From a virus, in IMG/VR virus record IMGVR_UViG_3300037493_005225, positions 1-36,603 of that record: 36,603 nucleotides of DNA; one strand, given 5' to 3'. Below are positions 15,923-22,943 of the stretch, in pieces. Within the stretch, counting starts at the first letter, position 1. Each line of letters starts with the position of its first letter. The translations under genes were made by a program, and so were the position numbers. The notes under the pieces are model-generated. The model searched no databases. It worked only from the letters and a program-made list of their open reading frames with translations, and was not told the DNA's origin.

Positions 15923-18139
15923 ATGACAAAACAAAGATCAACAATAAGAGATAAATTAAAAACGCAAAACATTGCCAAGACATCCAAAGGTGTGCCGCTG
16001 GATGTTGTGTATGAAACGCTGATTGGCAAACTCGAACTTTCGCAAGATAACCTGCAGACACTGTTGTCGCGTGGTTTTGCCAAGAATGAGATTGAAATTT
16101 TACAATACAAAACTTTCCCAACACGGCGCAGAGAACTCATCGATAAAGTTGTCAATGAAATTGGGCGCGACACACTGATTGCTTCCGAGGTGCCTGGATT
16201 TTACATCAATCAGTCTGGAGAAATTGATCTTGCTGGTCGCAGTGGAATTGCCATCCCATTGCGGAATCAAGATGGGAAAATCCATGGCATTAAAATTCGC
16301 GTCGACAATCCATCAACACCAGCTTCGAAGTATCTTTTATTGAGCAGCAATCCTTCACCAAACAAAAAGACAGGCGAAGTTAAGTATGTTAATGGCACAG
16401 GAGCCAAGGCACAAATTCACTGGCCACTGGCTCGTCCGAAGGTCATTCAAACTCTGCGCATCACTGAAGGTGAATTCAAAGCGGACATCGCCACATCGAT
16501 GACCGACACCTACACGATCAGTCTTCCTGGGATTTCAGTTTGGCGTCAAGCCATTGATGCCATCAAGCTCGTCAAGCCACAGCGTGTGTTGTTGTCGTTT
16601 GATGCTGACAAGGGCAAAGGCACAAACATCGCCTACGACAAAAATGCTGGCTCTGGGGAGTATTTAGAGGACGAGCCTATCACCAAGGAAGAATACATCG
16701 TAGGAAAGGCTGTTAGCTCACTCTATTTGTCCCTCCGCTCAGAGCTCGCCAACCTTGGAGTAAAAGAAATCTGCATCGAGGACTGGCCAGACGATGTCGG
16801 AAAGGGCATTGATGATGTTTTGCTGAATGGCGCCACAGACAAAATCAGAATCTTGTCAGGGGAAGAGGCAGATGCTTTTGCTCACTCAATGCTGGCTGAC
16901 GACTTGCCAGATGGTTGGGTGTATGTGATCGGAGTGAAGCGATTTTATCATGCCCAGACGCTGCTCGAACTCGACAAGGAGCAGTATTCCGACCGCTACG
17001 CACATAGCGAAAAAGGAAGTCCATCAGGGAACGCACTGCGCAATCCTGCACTGCCAAAGGTTGATCTTCCAATCTACATGCCAAACAGAGAGATCGTCTA
17101 CGAAGAGCAAAACAAGCGATTCTTCAACACTTGGCGACCAGGAAATTTGTTGCCAATGGAAGGCTATGTTCAGCCATTCCTTGATCATTGTGAGTATGTT
17201 CTGCCAGACAAATATGAGCGTGATATTTTCCTGGACTGGCTAGCCTTCAATGTTCAAAATCATGGAGTCAAAATCCTATGGGCAGTATTGCTCAAAGGCG
17301 AGCCAGGAACTGGCAAGAGCTATTTTGGTGCATTGATGCGGTGGATGCTTGGGGACAACAATGTGAGTTTCCCAACCAATGAAATGATCCATGAAATTTA
17401 CACAGCATGGGTGAAGAGTTGCCAGATGATCATCATCGAGGAAATTATGGCTCGTGGTCGCATGGAGCTTATGAACAAGCTCAAGCCAATGATTACTCAA
17501 CCGACGACTATTGTGCGCGAAATGCACAAGCCAGCATATGAGCAACCGAATGTTTTCAACATTCTTATGTTCAGCAACCACGATGATGCTTTGCTCATTG
17601 ACAAGGAAGACCGACGCTATTGTGTGCTCTTTTCGCCAGCAAAGCCCAAGGAGCACACTTACTATGCAGACCTGTGGGATTGGACCAAAACAAGTCTTCC
17701 TGCGATCCTGCATTGGTTTAAACAAAGGGATCTGAGCAACTTCAAGAATCTTGCACACGCACCGATGACAAAAGGAAAAACAGAGATCATTAGCGAGGGC
17801 ATGACGGATGTTCAAGCTTGGGTGATTGAAGGCATTGCTGAAGGATCTTGGCCATTTGTTGGGGATCTTGTCGGCATCAACCATCTTGTTGATTGTGCTC
17901 CGAAGAATCTACGCTTTGTCAGTCGGCAAAATATTGCCAAGGCACTCAAGACAAATGGTGCAATAAAAATCGAATCTCCAATTCTGCTGAGCTCTGGGTC
18001 TCAGGTGAGACTTTGGTCAATTCGCCGCCACGAAATGTGGGCATCAGCAGAGCGTGAAACATTGGCTGCAGAATATGAAAGATGGTCATCAGCAAACGAA
18101 CCAGGAGGCAATCCACTGCTTGAGGCAAGACCGATGTAA
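15923..18139 (+). CDS. Primase-helicase (DUF3854 TOPRIM-like plus DUF5906 NTPase)
   Basis: A 738-residue replication protein. The N-terminal part (about 85-290) resembles DUF3854: TLRITEGEFKADIA near 178 and RVLLSFDADKG near 227 look like TOPRIM acidic motifs. The C-terminal part is an SF3/D5-like NTPase: KGEPGTGKSYFGALM near 458 (Walker A), CQMIIIEEIMARGRM near 500 (Walker B) and NILMFSNHDDALLIDKEDRRYCV near 550 (sensor 1 and Arg finger region). A C-terminal winged-helix-like tail follows. No zinc finger is seen. It would unwind DNA and make primers for the phage polymerase. It opens the plus-strand early operon, and a promoter-hairpin leader follows its stop. Confidence 0.85.
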   Translation: MTKQRSTIRDKLKTQNIAKTSKGVPLDVVYETLIGKLELSQDNLQTLLSRGFAKNEIEILQYKTFPTRRRELIDKVVNEIGRDTLIASEVPGFYINQSGEIDLAGRSGIAIPLRNQDGKIHGIKIRVDNPSTPASKYLLLSSNPSPNKKTGEVKYVNGTGAKAQIHWPLARPKVIQTLRITEGEFKADIATSMTDTYTISLPGISVWRQAIDAIKLVKPQRVLLSFDADKGKGTNIAYDKNAGSGEYLEDEPITKEEYIVGKAVSSLYLSLRSELANLGVKEICIEDWPDDVGKGIDDVLLNGATDKIRILSGEEADAFAHSMLADDLPDGWVYVIGVKRFYHAQTLLELDKEQYSDRYAHSEKGSPSGNALRNPALPKVDLPIYMPNREIVYEEQNKRFFNTWRPGNLLPMEGYVQPFLDHCEYVLPDKYERDIFLDWLAFNVQNHGVKILWAVLLKGEPGTGKSYFGALMRWMLGDNNVSFPTNEMIHEIYTAWVKSCQMIIIEEIMARGRMELMNKLKPMITQPTTIVREMHKPAYEQPNVFNILMFSNHDDALLIDKEDRRYCVLFSPAKPKEHTYYADLWDWTKTSLPAILHWFKQRDLSNFKNLAHAPMTKGKTEIISEGMTDVQAWVIEGIAEGSWPFVGDLVGINHLVDCAPKNLRFVSRQNIAKALKTNGAIKIESPILLSSGSQVRLWSIRRHEMWASAERETLAAEYERWSSANEPGGNPLLEARPM

Positions 18140-18149
18140 AAAATAGTTG

Positions 18150-18207
18150 TTGCCGAAATTCGATAAATCAGAAATACTCTGCTCACCATCGGAATGGTTC
18201 TGGTGGT
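18150..18207 (+). promoter_or_regulatory. Promoter plus 5' hairpin leader, copy A
   Basis: TTGCCG (18150-18155), 17-bp spacer, AATACT (18173-18178), then a hairpin at 18185-18207. The 10-bp stem ACCATCGGAA/TTCTGGTGGT pairs fully only if two G-U wobbles are allowed, which points to selection on RNA. The loop is TGG. The expected transcript start lies close to the base of the hairpin. ACAAAAATACAAAAAGATA and the ATG at 18233 follow. Confidence 0.65.
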
Positions 18208-18232
18208 AACAAAAATACAAAAAGATAAAAAT

Positions 18233-18403
18233 ATGAAAACATTCAACTACCTCGCAAAAAATAAAATCACAGGTCTTTATTTTGATGGCGATTCATTCAA
18301 AGCAGACCGAGCAAATGCTAAAATCATCGATGTTAACAAAGCATTTTTTAAGTTGGTCTGGAATTACAATGACAATCTGGAACTCATAGATCTGGAAAAC
18401 TAA
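18233..18403 (+). CDS. Small protein of unknown function (56 aa)
   Basis: A 56-residue protein that I do not recognise. It is rich in Asn, Lys and aromatic residues, with no cysteines and no membrane segment. I choose the ATG at 18233 because AAAAAGATAAAAAT stands right before it and the promoter-hairpin leader ends there; the reading frame is open further upstream, but that would read through the hairpin. The gene is followed after 23 bp by another small gene with the same A-rich start context. Confidence 0.6.
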   Translation: MKTFNYLAKNKITGLYFDGDSFKADRANAKIIDVNKAFFKLVWNYNDNLELIDLEN

Positions 18404-18426
18404 AAGGCAACCAGAAAGATAAAAAT

Positions 18427-18633
18427 ATGAATCGTTACGCTGCAATCCTCCAAATCTGCGACGCTGTCGTAGAATCAATCAAAGCTGCTGGGCCAATGGG
18501 TGCTCCCTCAGGAGTCATCTATGCATCGCTGATGCAATTTGGCTGCAACTTGTCACAATATGAATCTTTGATCGGAATCCTCGTCAAGGCTGGCAAAATC
18601 CGCCAGCAAGGTGATCTCCTCTTCGCAATCTGA
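18427..18633 (+). CDS. Small winged-helix-like protein (68 aa)
   Basis: A 68-residue protein. GAPSGVIYASLMQFGCNLS followed by YESLIGILVKAGKIRQQGDLLF has the spacing of a winged-helix domain: two helices, a recognition helix, then a wing around K-I-R-Q-Q-G-D. This could be a small DNA-binding regulator of the phage early region; the fold is inferred from pattern only. CCAGAAAGATAAAAAT precedes the ATG. Confidence 0.6.
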   Translation: MNRYAAILQICDAVVESIKAAGPMGAPSGVIYASLMQFGCNLSQYESLIGILVKAGKIRQQGDLLFAI

Positions 18634-18677
18634 ACAATGTTCCTCCCAGAACACCAACCACAACCAGAAAGATAAAA

Positions 18678-18941
18678 ATGAATATAACAGCTCCACTAAT
18701 TCACAGCAATGGCTCTTCAGCAAAAACACTCTTTGCTGAATACCAAGAAGCATACGATGCTGTGCGTGATGCCATATCAAAATTCGCCATGATTGAATTT
18801 CACAGTCGTGACTACTATGTGCAAGACGCAGGTGCTTGGACGAAAGCACTTGATCATCGCACTGAGCAGCGTCAAGCATTGGGCAAGGTCGAAGACTACT
18901 TGTTCGAGCATTTAATTGCAATTCAAAACCAAGAAAAATGA
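18678..18941 (+). CDS. Conserved small phage protein (87 aa)
   Basis: An 87-residue helical protein. It starts with a short ...LIHSNGSSAKTLF segment and continues with AYDAVRDAISKFAMIEFHSRDYYVQ, a pattern (helix, then R-D-Y-Y) I associate with a small phage family of unknown function. ACCAGAAAGATAAAA lies directly before the ATG. Its stop overlaps the next start (ATGA), the first of several coupled small genes. Confidence 0.65.
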   Translation: MNITAPLIHSNGSSAKTLFAEYQEAYDAVRDAISKFAMIEFHSRDYYVQDAGAWTKALDHRTEQRQALGKVEDYLFEHLIAIQNQEK

Positions 18942-19114
18942 ACATCAAGACAGCACAGGATAAAATGGACAACTTGGAAACGCTATGGCTTTGTGCCAAG
19001 GAGCAAGGCCATTCGTTGGGGATCATGCTTGATGAGGATGGTTATTACATCATTGGCCAGCGCATGTTTGCTGAATACAAGGATGCGCTCAAATACATCG
19101 TCAATGAACTATGA
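18938..19114 (+). CDS. Small protein of unknown function (58 aa)
   Basis: A 58-residue reading frame linked by ATGA overlaps to the genes on both sides. It has a helical first half (NLETLWLCAKEQG) and a second half L-D-E-D-G-Y-Y-I-I-G-Q-R-M-F that reads like a short beta hairpin, followed by a helix. I do not recognise the family. The coupling at both ends is the main support for it being a gene. Confidence 0.6.
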   Translation: MNIKTAQDKMDNLETLWLCAKEQGHSLGIMLDEDGYYIIGQRMFAEYKDALKYIVNEL

Positions 19115-19290
19115 AGTTGATGATCTTTTCAATGTTCTTGCTCTCAGGCTGCACAAGCATGAGCGTGCAGTTTACCAAGGAGGAGCGAATCTTCCAGTGC
19201 AAAGGAGAATGTGTAAAGGGTCTCCAAGCTCAGAACGATGTTCTTGAGCAACAAGTCTATGCCTCAATCCTTCAGAGCATGCTCAAATGA
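19111..19290 (+). CDS. Small lipoprotein (59 aa)
   Basis: A 59-residue protein with a lipoprotein signal: MKLMIFSMFLLSGC, where L-S-G-C is a lipobox and Cys14 the lipid site. The mature part is about 45 residues with two more Cys (residues 30 and 34) and a helical end. It would sit in a bacterial membrane, probably the outer membrane of a Gram-negative host. Size and lipobox recall Rz1-type spanins, but no partner Rz gene is adjacent, and superinfection exclusion is an alternative. Coupled by ATGA at both ends. Confidence 0.7.
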   Translation: MKLMIFSMFLLSGCTSMSVQFTKEERIFQCKGECVKGLQAQNDVLEQQVYASILQSMLK

Positions 19291-19412
19291 GCAAGAAGAT
19301 TCCCTGCAAGAATTGCAACAAGTCATCCGCAGTGGCCAAGAAGCGCATGCGCGAAATCGAACGCAAGGAGCTCGCACTCCTCAAAGCAAGAATCAAGAAG
19401 CGCAACTATTGA
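19287..19412 (+). CDS. Very small basic protein (41 aa)
   Basis: A 41-residue, strongly basic protein, with one C-x-x-C pair (PCKNC at 6-10) and a Lys/Arg-rich helix (KKRMREIERKELALLKARIKKR). It is coupled to the lipoprotein gene by ATGA. It could bind nucleic acid, or be a half zinc-knuckle; neither can be shown. The next gene starts 1 bp after its stop. Confidence 0.5.
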   Translation: MSKKIPCKNCNKSSAVAKKRMREIERKELALLKARIKKRNY

Positions 19413-19413
19413 A

Positions 19414-19692
19414 ATGAACTACGATTGTCAAGCATGTGGAGCGTGTTGTGCGTTCAAGTGGTCTTGGCCACTTTTGCGCAAGGACAGGCGTGATGCTGAC
19501 AATATCCCTGAGCACATGAAGCATGCCAGCCTTCCGCTGATGCGCACAGTGGACGGGAGGTGTGTGGCATTGTGCGGGGATGTGGGTAAGGCGTGTTCAT
19601 GCACTGTTTACCTAGTCAGGCCACAAGCTTGCCGATCGTTTGTCCCAGGATCCGACCTATGCCTCGAAGCAAGAGCAAAGTTCAAATTGTAA
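19414..19692 (+). CDS. YkgJ-like cysteine cluster protein
   Basis: A 92-residue protein of the YkgJ (CxxCGxCC) cysteine cluster type. The N-terminus has DCQACGACCAFKW; the middle has RCVALCGDVGKACSCTVYLVRPQACRSF, and a final Cys follows at G-S-D-L-C. This spacing of about eight Cys and the C-x-V-Y-x-x-R-P-x-x-C-R signature are those of the family, thought to bind metal (zinc or Fe-S). The cellular role is unknown. It lies in a run of cysteine-rich small genes. Confidence 0.85.
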   Translation: MNYDCQACGACCAFKWSWPLLRKDRRDADNIPEHMKHASLPLMRTVDGRCVALCGDVGKACSCTVYLVRPQACRSFVPGSDLCLEARAKFKL

Positions 19693-19880
19693 GGAATTGC
19701 CGACATAGTGCAGAGTTTGAGCAATATGTGCTCAGTCGTGATCTGGCAGAAGAACCAATGCTGATAGCAAGACACCTCATGCAGGGACACATGTCTGTTG
19801 ATGGTGAAGATATGCGCAGAACAACAAGAAGAGTGGAAACAATACGCAGAACAAACAGGAAACCAAAATATGGAAATTAA
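19659..19880 (+). CDS. Doubtful small basic protein (73 aa)
   Basis: A 73-residue frame starting within the end of the YkgJ-like gene (34-bp overlap) and ending 80 bp inside the next gene. It is the only sizeable plus-strand frame covering 19693-19800. The N-terminal part is ordinary; the tail is rich in Arg and Thr, which can arise when a frame reads across another gene. I give it modest weight; the alternative is a 108-bp intergenic gap. Confidence 0.35.
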   Translation: MPRSKSKVQIVRNCRHSAEFEQYVLSRDLAEEPMLIARHLMQGHMSVDGEDMRRTTRRVETIRRTNRKPKYGN

Positions 19881-20202
19881 ATATTATTCAGAACGCAATC
19901 CAGGTGATGGTGAGTGGGGAGTGGTCGGGACATTCCTCAACTTCCAAATCCGCGAAGAAGATGTCAGCGACGACGAGTGCTACCAGACTTCATGGTCTGT
20001 AAAAATACTTGGTGAATGGGTTGAGGTAAACACATTCAACACAGGAAAGGTATTTTACTCCGAGGAAGCCATTGAGCGCATCGTCAGGCATCTCACGAAA
20101 TCACTGAACAATGAGCGACAATCAAAAATTGAATTGCTCAATCTTATCAAAGAAAGATGGGAGTATGACAATGACAAGGTGCCAGACACAGCAACAGATT
20201 AA
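19801..20202 (+). CDS. Phage protein of unknown function (133 aa)
   Basis: A 133-residue acidic protein. The core alternates strands and loops, with E-W-G-V-V-G-T-F-L-N-F and TSWSVKILGEWVEVNTFN, then a helical end (EEAIERIVRHLTKSL). No family is recognised. The start is uncertain: ATG at 19801, or the ATG at 19870 (M-E-I-K-Y-Y), which would remove most of the overlap with the doubtful upstream frame. Its last 38 bp overlap the next gene. Confidence 0.6.
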   Translation: MVKICAEQQEEWKQYAEQTGNQNMEIKYYSERNPGDGEWGVVGTFLNFQIREEDVSDDECYQTSWSVKILGEWVEVNTFNTGKVFYSEEAIERIVRHLTKSLNNERQSKIELLNLIKERWEYDNDKVPDTATD

Positions 20203-20350
20203 TGAGCTTTATGCTCAAGGCAAGATTAGCCGTGAGGAGTGGAGCCAGAGGTTTGATGAATTGTCCAGCAGCCAATGGAATGCTGCTGGGCCAGTGAAAC
20301 TAAAAAAAGAAAGGAAAAAAGAAAATGAGCCAGTTCACGATGACAGGTGA
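20165..20350 (+). CDS. Small SHOCT-like protein (61 aa)
   Basis: A 61-residue protein. INELYAQGKISREEWSQRFDEL matches the short two-helix SHOCT pattern (L-x-x-G-x-I-[ST]-x-E-E-[FWY]) often found at protein ends. A Lys/Glu-rich tail follows. I choose the ATG at 20165 because AGAAAGATGGGAG precedes it; an upstream in-frame ATG at 20111 would enlarge the overlap with the previous gene. Its end overlaps the next gene by 26 bp, and its AAAGAAAGG tract likely serves as that gene's ribosome site. Confidence 0.6.
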   Translation: MTMTRCQTQQQINELYAQGKISREEWSQRFDELSSSQWNAAGPVKLKKERKKENEPVHDDR

Positions 20351-20903
20351 GTTACCAAAGCACAAATATGTGCTTGTTGATAGGGAATTTGTCGAGTGCC
20401 AAGTTGACAAAAAGGATTCACGCTTCATGCCAGCGGTCTGGTATGGGCTTGTGTGCATTCCTGGCAGAGCTTGGGGATGCACAGTGATGTTGGAAAGTGG
20501 TGCTGTTTATCGCAACCTGCCTCCGCATGCTTTGGCCTTCAACTACGACCCAGAAGCTGTCGACTGGTCAATCGAATTGGCACAACTGTGGGACTGTTAC
20601 AGCGAACGCTTCACAACGCTTGAATACAAGTTCCTCAAGAGCCAGATGTGCGAGGCTTTGATTGGCGAACAGAGGTTGAGAGGTTGGTATTTGTTCAGTG
20701 CGTCGCAAATTGGTGACGGATGGACAGAAGAGCCAAGCCAGAACAAAGAATTCATGTTCATTGAGCTGGAGTGTGGCAGATTGACCATTCAGCCGACAAA
20801 CAAAGTTCTGTTCATGGACAAGTCATTTTGCAGCAGTGATGGCAATGTGCCAAAGTTGGTCCTGCAAGAAACAATTTACTCATGCGAGGGATTTGAACAA
20901 TGA
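20325..20903 (+). CDS. Conserved phage protein (192 aa)
   Basis: A 192-residue protein. IPGRAWGCTVMLESGAVYRNLPPHAL is the most distinctive part; I recognise similar text from environmental phage proteins of unknown function. The protein is rich in Trp and Cys, with a mix of strand and helix, no signal and no membrane helix. GAAAGGAAAAAAGAAA precedes the ATG at 20325. Its stop overlaps the next start (ATGA). Confidence 0.65.
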   Translation: MSQFTMTGELPKHKYVLVDREFVECQVDKKDSRFMPAVWYGLVCIPGRAWGCTVMLESGAVYRNLPPHALAFNYDPEAVDWSIELAQLWDCYSERFTTLEYKFLKSQMCEALIGEQRLRGWYLFSASQIGDGWTEEPSQNKEFMFIELECGRLTIQPTNKVLFMDKSFCSSDGNVPKLVLQETIYSCEGFEQ

Positions 20904-21121
20904 GTGCCAAAGAAATCAATTGTGGCACATGTCTGCCACCAGAAGCTTACATGCGTCTGTGGTCATCAGCATCACAACACCAGCAACCAAAATTCAAAAG
21001 TTCCATATTCCCAATAAAAAATGAAGTGCTCCGAATGCCAACAAAAAACAAAAGTCGTGGACAGTCGTCAGTTGACCAGCAAAACTGGTCAGCCATTTAC
21101 TTGGCGCAGGTTGAAGTGTGA
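20900..21121 (+). CDS. Doubtful small protein with a C-x-x-C pair (73 aa)
   Basis: A 73-residue frame coupled by ATGA to the gene upstream, with INCGTCLPPEAYMRLW near the start. The first 40 residues look ordinary; the rest, rich in Ser and Gln, overlaps the next gene by 101 bp. This may be the real coupled gene with a long overlap, or only its first part may matter. The coupling argues for it, the long overlap against. Confidence 0.4.
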   Translation: MSAKEINCGTCLPPEAYMRLWSSASQHQQPKFKSSIFPIKNEVLRMPTKNKSRGQSSVDQQNWSAIYLAQVEV

Positions 21122-21353
21122 GAATGAACACATAAGCTACAGCCATGAAGTGCACGAAAAGATTTCTCCAATCCATGAGAAGGTTCGCTACATAATTCGT
21201 TGTGGAGAGTTGAAAGGATCAGGCACTGCCAAGAAGAAAGTCAGAAAGGAAAGAGCTGCACAATTTGAAGAAATTGTTGTGATGAAGGCTGGGATAAATA
21301 TAAAAAAGAGCAGCCCAGAGTGGTTGAAGAAGATAGCTTTGCAACTTGAGTGA
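21021..21353 (+). CDS. Zinc-ribbon protein with NrdR-like N-terminus
   Basis: A 110-residue protein. The N-terminus M-K-C-S-E-C followed by V-V-D-S-R-Q and RRLKCENEHISY copies the layout of the NrdR zinc ribbon (MKCPxC...VVDSR...RRR-C), though the fourth ligand may be His rather than Cys. The rest is lysine-rich and helical, and the NrdR ATP-cone is absent. NrdR represses ribonucleotide reductase genes; whether this ribbon binds DNA is unknown. A promoter-hairpin leader begins right after its stop. Confidence 0.7.
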   Translation: MKCSECQQKTKVVDSRQLTSKTGQPFTWRRLKCENEHISYSHEVHEKISPIHEKVRYIIRCGELKGSGTAKKKVRKERAAQFEEIVVMKAGINIKKSSPEWLKKIALQLE

Positions 21354-21363
21354 AAAATAGTTG

Positions 21364-21425
21364 TTGCCGAACTGATCAAAATCAGAGAGAGTAGTTTCGC
21401 AGTCGGAATGGTTCCGACTGCGAAA
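21364..21425 (+). promoter_or_regulatory. Promoter plus 5' hairpin leader, copy B
   Basis: TTGCCG (21364-21369), 17-bp spacer with CTGAT-CAAA-ATCAG inside it, and a weak -10 GAGAGT (21387-21392). A perfect 14-bp stem follows: TTTCGCAGTCGGAA, loop TGG, TTCCGACTGCGAAA (21395-21425). ACAAAAATACAGAAAGATA and the ATG at 21450 come next. It is the strongest hairpin of the set. The -10 is poor, so an activator may be needed, or a phage factor may read the CTGAT...ATCAG palindrome. Confidence 0.65.
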
Positions 21426-21449
21426 CAAAAATACAGAAAGATAAAAATT

Positions 21450-22145
21450 ATGAAAGACAAAGCCACCCACTACGGAACATGCCAACTCTGCGGATCATTT
21501 CAAAAGCTCCCAGGAGGAGTTCTTGCCTCGCACGGATACAACATCAGCTGGGGATCGTTTGTTGGCACGTGCCACGGATCTGGTCGTGCTCCATTTGAGC
21601 AGTCAAAAGCATATGTTGAAGCTGAGATCGCCAATGGCAAAAGAATCCTTGCCAACTTGGCACCTGTTGAGAATCCTGGTTACATGGTTGTTTCCCGCAT
21701 GCCTCAGTTCCTGTCCGACGAGGACAAGGCCAAGAAGGTTGAGTGGTCAAAATACTGCAACACAAAAAACAGCTGGGAGCGATTCATCGCCTACCAAGTG
21801 CCACGCTGCGCAGCATGGGCACCCAAGGAGCTGACACCAGTGGTTGAGGAGGATGCTCGTCGTGATGCTTCAAAGAAGTCAGTAAAAGGCATCCGCGAGT
21901 TGGCTCGCATGCGTGACCTGACCAAGCGCGAGTTGATCAAGGCTGTTGAGCAAATTGAGAAGGCTGTGTCCTGCTGGCCAGAGCTCTCCTATCCCACCAC
22001 TGCCAATGCGCACAAGTATGCCAACCTCGCTCGTTCGGCTGGCGAAGTTGAGTTGGCCGACAACGTGACCAGCAAGCTCGCAGCCTTCAAAGCTGCCAAG
22101 GCTAGCTACGACGCTGCCAAGCACTGGTGTGCCCCTTGTCGCTAG
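21450..22145 (+). CDS. Zinc-finger phage protein (231 aa)
   Basis: A 231-residue protein. The N-terminal part CQLCGSFQKLPGGVLASHGY, followed by W-G-S-F-V-G-T-C-H-G-S-G and P-F-E, is a zinc-finger pattern I know from phage proteins of unknown function: two Cys, then His, then Cys. The middle and end are helical and Ala/Lys-rich, ending C-A-P-C-R. The start at 21450 is set by CAGAAAGATAAAAAT just upstream. It is the only gene between two promoter leaders and has a terminator-like hairpin after it, so it may be transcribed alone. Confidence 0.75.
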   Translation: MKDKATHYGTCQLCGSFQKLPGGVLASHGYNISWGSFVGTCHGSGRAPFEQSKAYVEAEIANGKRILANLAPVENPGYMVVSRMPQFLSDEDKAKKVEWSKYCNTKNSWERFIAYQVPRCAAWAPKELTPVVEEDARRDASKKSVKGIRELARMRDLTKRELIKAVEQIEKAVSCWPELSYPTTANAHKYANLARSAGEVELADNVTSKLAAFKAAKASYDAAKHWCAPCR

Positions 22146-22172
22146 CAGCCTTTAAAATCGTTTTTATTCACT

Positions 22173-22203
22173 GGCTGTGGGGTTCTATCCCCCATGGCCT
22201 TTT
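22173..22203 (+). terminator. Terminator-like hairpin
   Basis: A 10-bp stem, GGCTGTGGGG with CCCCATGGCC (two adjacent G-T wobbles), a 7-nt loop, then TTTT before GGGG. It lies 27 bp after the stop of the zinc-finger gene and before the next promoter leader. The T tract is short, so termination may be partial. Confidence 0.5.
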
Positions 22204-22231
22204 GGGGCTGAAAATAATTTGAACAATTTTA

Positions 22232-22289
22232 TTGCCGAACTGATCAAAATCAGAAATAATGCTCCCACTGTCGGAATGACTCCGACGGT
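22232..22289 (+). promoter_or_regulatory. Promoter plus 5' hairpin leader, copy C
   Basis: TTGCCG (22232-22237), 17-bp spacer, AATAAT (22255-22260), the best -10 of the set. A hairpin at 22267-22289 follows, with a 9-bp stem ACTGTCGGA/TCCGACGGT including one T-G wobble and loop ATGAC. AAAAAGATAAAAAG and the ATG at 22315 come next. The spacer contains CTGAT-CAAA-ATCAG exactly as in copy B. Confidence 0.7.
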
Positions 22290-22314
22290 AACAAAAATTC
22301 AAAAAGATAAAAAG

Positions 22315-22854
22315 ATGAGCAAAATTAAATCCAGCGACAAACAAAAACCAGAAGCCTACCTCCGATTCACGCCAGACACGGAAAGGCACAACGAGAACAA
22401 CGACTGCACAGTCATAGCACTGGCTGCGGTGACTGGTGTCACGTATGATGAGGCACATGCTGCCTGTCGTGCACAAGGACGGAAGAATGGGAAAGGTTTG
22501 TTGCGCTCGAGCATGCATCAAGCACTTCGCAGTCTTGGGTTCGAAACTTTGGTCGTGAAGAGGGCAGAAATCATCGCCAAGTATCCTGGCAACCACAAGA
22601 ATCTTGGTTCTGTCACAACTCACCACCCAGCTCGCTTCAAGTCTGTTTGGCGCGATGGCAACAACTACCTTCTGCACCAGAAAGGGCACGTGAGTGCGTG
22701 CGTCAATGGCGAGCTTCAGGACTGGGCTGTTGGCCGCATGAAGCGTGTGCAGCTTGTTTGTAAGGTGCAGAAAATCGGAGGAGGAACACCGATGATTCCT
22801 CAAAATCAGGCACAGAGTTATTTGGCCAAAGTCACGCGGATGGCAAATGCCTAA
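22315..22854 (+). CDS. Papain-like-fold phage protein (Cys/His pattern)
   Basis: A 179-residue protein. NENNDCTVIALAAVTGVTYDEAH near residues 26-48 puts a Cys at the start of a helix, then RKNGKGL; later LLHQKGHVSACVNGELQDWA supplies His and Asp. The order Cys, His, Asp is that of papain-fold cysteine proteases or transferases such as C39-like proteins, and similar sequences are frequent in phages. Whether it cleaves anything is not known. The start at 22315 follows AAAAAGATAAAAAG and the leader hairpin. Transcribed from its own promoter. Confidence 0.7.
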   Translation: MSKIKSSDKQKPEAYLRFTPDTERHNENNDCTVIALAAVTGVTYDEAHAACRAQGRKNGKGLLRSSMHQALRSLGFETLVVKRAEIIAKYPGNHKNLGSVTTHHPARFKSVWRDGNNYLLHQKGHVSACVNGELQDWAVGRMKRVQLVCKVQKIGGGTPMIPQNQAQSYLAKVTRMANA

Positions 22855-22863
22855 AAATAGTTA

Positions 22864-22923
22864 TTGCCCAACTGACCATAATCAGCAAAACTACGCTCGC
22901 TGTCGGAATGGTTCCGACAGCGA
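22864..22923 (+). promoter_or_regulatory. Promoter plus 5' hairpin leader, copy D
   Basis: TTGCCC (22864-22869), 17-bp spacer with CTGA...TCAG, AAAACT (22887-22892). A perfect 12-bp stem follows: TCGCTGTCGGAA, loop TGG, TTCCGACAGCGA (22897-22923). CCAGAAAGATAAAAAG and the ATG at 22944 come next. The lower stem differs from copy B at several places, always with matching changes on the other arm. Confidence 0.7.
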
Positions 22924-22943
22924 ACAACCAGAAAGATAAAAAG

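Noticed and set aside
17276-17884. 202-residue minus-strand frame
   Set aside because: Antisense to the NTPase domain of the primase-helicase, with no recognisable domain.
20836-21024. 62-residue frame ending in an ATGA overlap with the zinc-ribbon gene
   Set aside because: Its first third lies inside the previous gene, and its text is low-quality; the frame starting at 20900 is coupled to the previous gene and is preferred, though with low confidence.
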